The translations under genes were made by a program, and so were the position numbers. From positions 1 through 11,338 of the forward strand of contig DKBG01000219.1 of assembly GCA_002451155.1 (NCBI GenBank): DNA of 11,338 nt. The letters are read 5' to 3'. Positions 6,948 through 11,338 of the stretch are shown one piece after another. Each line of letters opens with the position of its first letter. The stretch's first letter is position 1. The stretch comes from Ignavibacteria bacterium UBA6906. Lineage in GTDB: Bacteria; Bacteroidota; Ignavibacteria; UBA10030; UBA6906. Below the pieces are notes generated by a model. That model searched no databases. It worked only from the letters and a program-made list of their open reading frames with translations, and was not told where the DNA came from.

Positions 6948-7337
6948 CTAGCGTTGATGAAAGTTCCAGTCCACGATACCTCCCCGCAGACTTGCAGCCT
7001 TGTACCCCTGATCGATGAGAATCAGCGCTGCGGACAGGCTCCGGCTCCCGCTCTGGCAGTAGCAGACGATTTCTCGCTCTCTGTGGCGGGCAAGTTCTTC
7101 GAGACGCTTCCGCAGCTCATGAAGCGGGATGTGCGCGGACCCTTTGATGAATTGAAACTTTCTTTCCCCCTCGGTCCGAACGTCCAGGAGCATGACAGCT
7201 CCAGGCGAAGAGAGACGGGCAGCAAGCTCGGAAGGCGAGTACTGCTTGACTGACCTGGTCCGCAGGAAGCGAACCAGATAAAAGGCGAGCACAAGGCCGA
7301 TGATGCTCAGAAAGATAGTCTGGGTCACGCTCTTCAT
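6948..7337 (-). CDS. Membrane-anchored rhodanese-like sulfurtransferase (second of the pair)
   Basis: A 129-residue protein with one N-terminal hydrophobic helix (about 7-22) and a single rhodanese domain (about 33-127). LLDVRTEGE (50-58) is the usual DVR motif, FIKGSAHIPL (63-72) replaces the common GHIPGA-NIP segment, and CYCQSGSRS (92-100) carries the catalytic loop CxxxxR with Cys94. LRGGIVDWN (117-125) is the C-terminal signature. The family moves sulfane sulfur through a cysteine persulfide. Basic residues cluster after the helix (R23, R26, R28, K31), with only K2 before it. By the positive-inside rule the domain should face the cytoplasm, opposite to its neighbour. The ATG overlaps the first rhodanese gene's stop (ATGA); AGGA directly abuts it, an unusually short spacing that suggests coupled re-initiation. 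Confidence 0.87.
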   Translation of the reverse strand: MKSVTQTIFLSIIGLVLAFYLVRFLRTRSVKQYSPSELAARLSSPGAVMLLDVRTEGERKFQFIKGSAHIPLHELRKRLEELARHREREIVCYCQSGSRSLSAALILIDQGYKAASLRGGIVDWNFHQR

Positions 7338-7759
7338 TCCTCATGAATGACGGGAAAATGGAGTGCACTCCATCCCAGGAGTCCTCCTTCCAGGGTATAC
7401 GCCTGAAAGCCGTTCCGGCGGAGAAGCGATGCGGCGTTGAGGCTTTGCTGTCCGTGCCAACAATAGACGAGGATCGGCCGTGTCCTGAACGCCTCAAGTT
7501 CATCCCGGCGACTGTTAAGGCTCGCAAAGGGGATGACCTTTGCACGCGGAAGGTGACCGGAGGGACCACGAAATTCGTCGGACGATCGGACGTCAAGAAC
7601 CAGGAAAGAGGAATCGCGCGCCAGAATCGCATGCGCCTCAACCGCGGAGAGCGCGGGTGGCGCATTGCGGAACTGGATCACCAGCAGAACCAGCAACAGG
7701 AAGATCGTGACACCGACGAACGCCATGGTCCGTCGGGTATGCGGTTCCCTCCTGGCCAT
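7334..7759 (-). CDS. Membrane-anchored GlpE-like rhodanese (first of the pair)
   Basis: A 141-residue protein with an arginine-rich N-terminus (R3, R4, R9, R10), one hydrophobic helix (about 12-29) and one rhodanese domain (about 36-136). VLDVRSSDEF (54-63), GHLPRAKVIPFASL (68-81) and LEGGLLGW (123-130) are standard signatures. The active loop is CWHGQQS (100-106). It lacks the arginine of CxxxxR loops and resembles the CYHGNSS loop of E. coli GlpE. The basic residues lie before the helix, so the domain is predicted on the outer side of the cytoplasmic membrane. It should transfer sulfane sulfur to thiols or cyanide-like acceptors; the real donor is unknown. It begins 10 bases after fmdB with AAGG about 8 bases upstream, and its stop overlaps the next rhodanese start. 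Confidence 0.88.
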   Translation of the reverse strand: MARREPHTRRTMAFVGVTIFLLLVLLVIQFRNAPPALSAVEAHAILARDSSFLVLDVRSSDEFRGPSGHLPRAKVIPFASLNSRRDELEAFRTRPILVYCWHGQQSLNAASLLRRNGFQAYTLEGGLLGWSALHFPVIHEE

Positions 7760-7769
7760 CCTCGCTACC

Positions 7770-7988
7770 TTAGTTCAGCGAGCAGGCACCCCCGCAGCAG
7801 GACCCATCGCTGCATGAGGGCACCTCGGACTGTTTCCCCCCCATACTGAAGCTTGGAGCCGAAATGAGCCGGGTGTGTCTGGCAGACCCGCAGGAAGGGC
7901 AGACGATATCCTCCGCAACCTCTTTCACCTTGTGGTACACATCGTATGGCTTCCCACACTCATCACAGCGGTAGTCATAGATCGGCAT
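7770..7988 (-). CDS. FmdB-family zinc-ribbon protein with Cys-rich tail
   Basis: A 72-residue protein. MPIYDYRCDECGKPYDV is the start typical of the FmdB/putative regulatory family. Cys8-x2-Cys11 and Cys30-x2-Cys33 make a zinc ribbon, and TRLISAPSF (39-47) is the conserved RLISAP segment after it. The role of the family is poorly known; members are called regulatory from a link to formamidase/amidase genes, without a clear mechanism. The last 14 residues hold four more cysteines (59, 64, 65, 69), which could bind a metal or carry sulfur. The start at 7988 is fixed by AAGGAGGAG (7995-8003) six bases upstream and by family alignment; a longer in-frame reading to 8084 would run through the promoter. 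It is the first gene of the rhodanese-TlpA-DUF302 operon. Confidence 0.87.
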   Translation of the reverse strand: MPIYDYRCDECGKPYDVYHKVKEVAEDIVCPSCGSARHTRLISAPSFSMGGKQSEVPSCSDGSCCGGACSLN

Positions 7989-7994
7989 AGCGTT

Positions 7995-8003
7995 CTCCTC
8001 CTT
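7995..8003 (-). promoter_or_regulatory. Shine-Dalgarno deciding the FmdB start
   Basis: AAGGAGGAG on the minus strand, six bases before the ATG at 7988. It supports the 72-residue protein rather than an extended 104-residue reading. Confidence 0.75.
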
Positions 8004-8055
8004 CTCCATACGATGCGGCAGGCGCCACAAAAGGGTCTGCCCGAAAGTGAAATGA

Positions 8056-8084
8056 AAGATACGGAAATCGTCCAAAACCTTCAA
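8056..8084 (-). promoter_or_regulatory. Putative promoter for the FmdB-rhodanese-TlpA-DUF302 operon
   Basis: On the minus strand TTGAAG (8079-8084) and TATCTT (8056-8061) are 17 bases apart, giving a leader of about 60 bases before fmdB. The sequence TATCTTTC also resembles the TAnnTTTG element known from Bacteroidetes. Found by eye only. Confidence 0.45.
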
Positions 8085-8107
8085 TTCTCCCCTCCCGCGG
8101 CCTATGT

Positions 8108-8136
8108 TTGACTTGCCCTGCCGGTTTGGCTATATT
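8108..8136 (+). promoter_or_regulatory. clpC: Putative promoter for clpC
   Basis: TTGACT (8108-8113) and TATATT (8131-8136) are 17 bases apart, a strong sigma70-type match; transcription would begin near 8143 and leave a leader of about 75 bases. The same bases also fit the Bacteroidetes pattern TTTG ... TAnnTT. No CtsR or CIRCE operator of good quality is seen beside it. Confidence 0.6.
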
Positions 8137-8217
8137 GATTGAGGAACTAACGTCCTGTACTCCTGCGTTTGAAGAGTAGGGCAGACATGGTGTTTCACCT
8201 AGGCCAGAGAAGGAAGG

Positions 8218-10737
8218 ATGGAAGGAAATTTTTCGAATAGAGTGCAGGACGTCATTCGCCTGAGCCGCGAGGAGGCATTGCGACTCGGACACGATTACAT
8301 CGGGACGGAGCACCTTCTCCTGGGCGTAATCCGGGAAGGGGAGGGAATAGCCGTCAAGATTCTCCGCAACCTCGGCGTTGACCTTTACAAACTCAAGAAG
8401 GCGATCGAGGACACCGTTAGAACGTCAGGCGGCACCCTCACGATCGGGAACATCCCCCTCACCAAACAGGCCGAAAAGGTCCTGAAAATCACCTATCTCG
8501 AGGCAAAACTTTACAAATCGGACGTGATCGGGACTGAACATCTTCTGCTCTCCCTGCTGCGCGATGATGACAATATCGCAGCGCAGATTCTCCATCAGTT
8601 CAATGTCCACTACGACGTTGTTCGCGGAGAGCTGGACAACATTATCAGTGGAAAGCCGACATCGGCCTCAACTCATGCGGCGGCGCCTGAGAAGAAGCCG
8701 GAGAAATCAAAGACTCCCGTGCTGGACAACTTCGGCCACGATCTTACCAAGCTTGCCGGCGAGGACAAACTCGATCCAATTGTCGGCCGCGAGAAAGAGA
8801 TCGAACGCGTGGCGCAGGTCCTGAGCAGGAGAAAGAAGAACAACCCCGTCCTCATTGGAGAACCGGGCGTTGGAAAGACCGCCATCGCTGAAGGACTCGC
8901 GATGCGGATTGTACAGAAGAAGGTCTCACGAGTTCTTCACGGCAAGCGGGTGGTCACGCTGGACCTCGCCGCTCTGGTGGCGGGGACGAAATATCGCGGC
9001 CAATTCGAAGAGCGGATGAAGGCGGTAATGAATGAGCTTGAGAAGGCCAAAGATGTTATCCTGTTCATCGACGAACTCCATACCATCGTCGGAGCCGGGG
9101 GGGCCTCTGGTTCACTGGATGCATCCAATATGTTCAAGCCTGCCCTTTCCCGCGGGGAGCTGCAGTGTATAGGTGCGACGACCCTGGACGAATACCGCCA
9201 GTACATCGAAAAAGACGGAGCCCTTGACAGACGGTTCCAGAAAATCATGGTCGACCCGACCACTGTGGATGAGACGATTCAGATCCTGAAGAATATCAAG
9301 CACAAGTATGAAGAGCACCACGGCGTCCATTACGACGACAACGCCATTGAATCCGCCGTGCGGATGAGCGACCGGTACATCAGCGACCGATTCCTCCCGG
9401 ACAAAGCAATCGACGTCCTCGACGAAGCGGGATCTCGTGTTCATCTTGCGAACATCCACGTACCGAAAGAGATCGTGGATCTCGAAGGGGAAGTCGAGAA
9501 GATCAAGCAGAGCAAGAACCAGGTCGTGAAGAACCAGAACTTCGAGGAAGCTGCCCGCTTACGCGACCTGGAGAAGAAGCTCCTGAGCGACCTGGAGATC
9601 GCGAAGCGTGAGTGGGAATTGAAAGCCGAGCAGACTATTCACGAGGTCACCGAAGACCACATCGCTGAAGTTGTCGCAATGATGACCGGGATCCCGGTCA
9701 ACAAGATCGCCCAATCTGAGTCGGACAAGCTCCTGAAGATCGAAACGATCCTCAAGCAACAAGTCGTGGGCCAGGACGAGGCAATTGAGAAGCTCTCAAA
9801 GGCTATCCGGCGCACCCGTGCCGGACTGAAAGATCCCCGGCGCCCGATCGGCTCGTTCATATTTCTCGGCCCAACCGGTGTCGGAAAGACAGAGCTCGCG
9901 AAAGCATTGGCGAGATACCTCTTTGATTCCGAGGAAGCGCTGATTCGCATCGACATGAGTGAGTATATGGAAAAGTTCAGCGTCTCACGGCTTGTCGGGG
10001 CGCCCCCGGGGTATGTGGGCTACGAAGAGGGAGGACAGCTGACAGAGAAAGTCCGCAGGAAACCCTACTCCGTCGTCCTGCTGGACGAGATTGAAAAAGC
10101 TCATCCGGATGTGTTTAACATCCTGCTACAGGTACTGGATGACGGGATACTTACTGACAGTCTCGGTCGGAGAGTCGACTTCAAGAACACCATTCTCATA
10201 ATGACCTCCAATATCGGCACGAGGGATTTGAAAAAGACCGGGGGCGGGTTCGGCTTCGGGACACCTTCGGCAAAGGGCGAATACGACGCGATGAAGTCGA
10301 CGATCGAAGATGCCCTCAAGCGAGTCTTCAACCCGGAATTCCTGAACCGTATCGACGAGACGATCATATTCCACCACCTCGAGAAGCACCACATCATGGA
10401 TATCGTTCAGATTCAGATGAAGGAGCTTCTGAAACGCATTACCTCCATGGGGATCTCGATCGAGCTCGCGAAACCGGCAAGGGAGTTTCTCTCAGAGAAG
10501 GGATATGATCCGGCGTTCGGAGCCAGGCCGCTTCGCCGGGCACTCCAGAGGTACGTCGAAGACCCGATCGCCGAAGAGCTGCTCAAGGGGAAATACCCGA
10601 GCGGGACAACCATCAAGGTGAAGGTGAATAAGAAGACGAATGATCTGAAATTTGTCCCGGTTCTTCCGGGCAAGAAGGGCGAGGATGTGTCCGGTTCCGA
10701 CGAGAAAACAGAGGAGAAGCCGGCGGATGCGTCATAG
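8218..10737 (+). CDS. clpC: ATP-dependent Clp protease unfoldase ClpC
   Basis: An 839-residue AAA+ unfoldase, slightly longer than the roughly 810 residues of Bacillus ClpC. Two Clp_N repeats fill 1-145, each with a GTEHLLL motif (29-35 and 105-111). AAA-1 has Walker A GEPGVGKT (214-221), Walker B ILFIDE (281-286) and an arginine-finger region DRRF (337-340). The middle region holds a UVR-type coiled coil (about 425-465, NFEEAARLRDLEKKL), which separates ClpC from the long-M-domain ClpB. AAA-2 has GPTGVGKT (551-558), Walker B VVLLDE (619-624) and sensor 2 GARPLRRA (768-775). GFGF (677-680) fits the ClpP-docking loop. A charged tail follows 817. It feeds unfolded substrates to ClpP, which is not in the window. 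AGAAGGAAGG precedes the ATG. It has its own promoter and an intrinsic terminator. Confidence 0.97.
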   Translation: MEGNFSNRVQDVIRLSREEALRLGHDYIGTEHLLLGVIREGEGIAVKILRNLGVDLYKLKKAIEDTVRTSGGTLTIGNIPLTKQAEKVLKITYLEAKLYKSDVIGTEHLLLSLLRDDDNIAAQILHQFNVHYDVVRGELDNIISGKPTSASTHAAAPEKKPEKSKTPVLDNFGHDLTKLAGEDKLDPIVGREKEIERVAQVLSRRKKNNPVLIGEPGVGKTAIAEGLAMRIVQKKVSRVLHGKRVVTLDLAALVAGTKYRGQFEERMKAVMNELEKAKDVILFIDELHTIVGAGGASGSLDASNMFKPALSRGELQCIGATTLDEYRQYIEKDGALDRRFQKIMVDPTTVDETIQILKNIKHKYEEHHGVHYDDNAIESAVRMSDRYISDRFLPDKAIDVLDEAGSRVHLANIHVPKEIVDLEGEVEKIKQSKNQVVKNQNFEEAARLRDLEKKLLSDLEIAKREWELKAEQTIHEVTEDHIAEVVAMMTGIPVNKIAQSESDKLLKIETILKQQVVGQDEAIEKLSKAIRRTRAGLKDPRRPIGSFIFLGPTGVGKTELAKALARYLFDSEEALIRIDMSEYMEKFSVSRLVGAPPGYVGYEEGGQLTEKVRRKPYSVVLLDEIEKAHPDVFNILLQVLDDGILTDSLGRRVDFKNTILIMTSNIGTRDLKKTGGGFGFGTPSAKGEYDAMKSTIEDALKRVFNPEFLNRIDETIIFHHLEKHHIMDIVQIQMKELLKRITSMGISIELAKPAREFLSEKGYDPAFGARPLRRALQRYVEDPIAEELLKGKYPSGTTIKVKVNKKTNDLKFVPVLPGKKGEDVSGSDEKTEEKPADAS

Positions 10738-10763
10738 CCATCCGGCTGAACACGTTGTGCAGG

Positions 10764-10804
10764 AGGGGTCCTGAGTGCAGATTCGGGACCCCTTATTGTT
10801 TCGT
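10764..10804 (+). terminator. Intrinsic terminator after clpC
   Basis: AGGGGTCC (10764-10771) pairs perfectly with GGACCCCT (10786-10793), with a 14-base loop, followed by the T-rich tract TTATTGTTTCGTT. It lies 26 bases after the clpC stop. The T-tract is interrupted, so some read-through into the glycosyltransferase gene is possible. Confidence 0.7.
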
Positions 10805-10830
10805 TCCCACGCACCAGATGACGGTACCGG

Positions 10831-11338
10831 ATGCAGGAACTCTCAAACCTAAACGATCTGGCCGGCCTGTGGACACTTCTGGCGACCGTTGCCGTTGCCG
10901 CGACCGTATTTTTCTTCCTGGCCAGGAGACAACCGCCGGCGCTCTTTCTGGATTTCCGGTTTTCAACGCGGGCATACGCCATTTGCCTGGTCATCGCGGC
11001 TGTTTGGATCACCGTGCAATTCGTCTTCCTCGAGCCCGATATGCTTCCGTGGGGAGGAGGCGATCGGTACTTTCCCCGGGCACTCAACGTAGTTCAGCAG
11101 GGCGTATTCGGTTCTGGGTCCAGCCCCACTGCTCTTTTCCCCCCGGGATACAGCTTCCTGCTGGTCCCGGCAATCGTGGCACTGGGTGATTCACCCTGGA
11201 CATTCTTCCTCACGAATCTCGTCCTGCTGATCGGACACTCCCTCGTCCTTAGGGCAATCCTGATCCGCATCGGTGTCTCGACGTCGTATGCGAATCTCCT
11301 CGCCGCGATTCTTGTTCTCTATCCGAACCGGCTGTTCA
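10831..11338 (+). CDS. GT-C membrane glycosyltransferase (ArnT/PMT-like), 3' part missing
   Basis: The first 169 residues are present and the frame is open at the right edge. Hydrophobic helices lie at about 14-32, 47-67, 105-118, 124-142 and 153-165. Between the first two and the third is an outside loop with GGGDRYFPRALNVVQQGVFG (75-94) and PTALFPPGYSFLL (99-111). This is the acidic-loop plus P-x-PPGY pattern common in GT39/GT83 (PMT, ArnT) enzymes, which transfer sugars from polyprenyl-phosphate donors on the outer face of the membrane. Acceptor and sugar cannot be told. An in-frame TGA at 10819-10821 excludes any earlier start, so ATG 10831 is the first choice; only a weak ACGG precedes it. 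No separate promoter was found between the clpC terminator and this gene. The family call is from pattern only. Confidence 0.65.
   Translation, partial: MQELSNLNDLAGLWTLLATVAVAATVFFFLARRQPPALFLDFRFSTRAYAICLVIAAVWITVQFVFLEPDMLPWGGGDRYFPRALNVVQQGVFGSGSSPTALFPPGYSFLLVPAIVALGDSPWTFFLTNLVLLIGHSLVLRAILIRIGVSTSYANLLAAILVLYPNRLF

Noticed and set aside
8107..8113. TTTGACT resembling half of a CtsR operator upstream of clpC
   Set aside because: No second heptamer at the proper distance; the bases are better explained as the -35 box.
8158..8178. TACTC...GAGTA inverted repeat in the clpC leader, resembling a CIRCE element
   Set aside because: Only 5 bp pair and the loop is 11 bases rather than 9; the flanking CIRCE bases do not match.
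8187..8240. 17-codon ATG frame overlapping the clpC start out of frame
   Set aside because: Only a weak ribosome site, no sign of coding content, and it overlaps the strong clpC start; probably chance.
10413..11087. 224-codon minus-strand open frame across the clpC end and the glycosyltransferase start
   Set aside because: Basic, low-complexity translation typical of a GC-rich shadow frame; it crosses a terminator and two well-supported genes.
1..11338. CRISPR arrays, tRNA/rRNA genes, transposases, long direct repeats
   Set aside because: None could be seen on either strand; the window is almost fully occupied by ordinary genes.

Overview
The window looks like chromosomal core DNA of moderately high GC from a bacterium of the Bacteroidota/Chlorobiota (FCB) group, most likely an Ignavibacteria- or Chlorobi-like lineage. 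The best taxonomic cue is the ClpC protein, whose N-terminus (MEGNFSNRVQ...) is the form I associate with that group. That placement is an inference from memory, not from a search. No mobile element, rRNA, tRNA, CRISPR array or phage gene was seen, and all genes share a similar codon style.

Left block, minus strand, 4848 down to 1. A four-gene operon reads an AddB-like PD-(D/E)XK nuclease with an Fe-S cysteine set, a 64-residue charged protein of unknown function, a zinc-free MDR quinone oxidoreductase (VAT-1-like) starting on TTG, and a TPMT-like methyltransferase cut by the window edge. Every junction is a 4-base stop/start overlap. A good sigma70-type promoter (TTGTTC-N17-TACAAT) lies just upstream. 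No AddA partner is visible.

Middle block. Divergent from addB is a plus-strand UbiA-family polyprenyl-phosphate phosphoribosyltransferase (5010-5930). Its stop codon directly abuts the stop codon of the convergent gene, and a 7-bp inverted repeat spans both. The convergent minus-strand operon (7988 down to 5931) reads FmdB-type zinc ribbon, GlpE-like membrane-anchored rhodanese, second membrane-anchored rhodanese, TlpA/ResA-type thioredoxin, DUF302 protein. The charge pattern around the membrane segments predicts that the two rhodaneses face opposite sides of the membrane. The set therefore looks like a candidate sulfane-sulfur/thiol relay at the cytoplasmic membrane, and it is the most interesting system in the window.

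Right block, plus strand. A 229-base divergent region (7989-8217) carries a recognisable promoter on each strand and leads into clpC (8218-10737), a full-length two-ATPase Clp unfoldase with a ClpP-docking loop. An intrinsic terminator follows. A GT-C (ArnT/PMT-like) membrane glycosyltransferase then starts at 10831 and runs off the right edge. A strong, apparently unused Shine-Dalgarno lies inside the terminator's 5' arm.

Functionally the window joins DNA repair (AddB), envelope polyprenyl-sugar chemistry (phosphoribosyltransferase and GT-C enzyme), protein quality control (ClpC) and sulfur/redox handling (rhodanese-TlpA-DUF302 operon).
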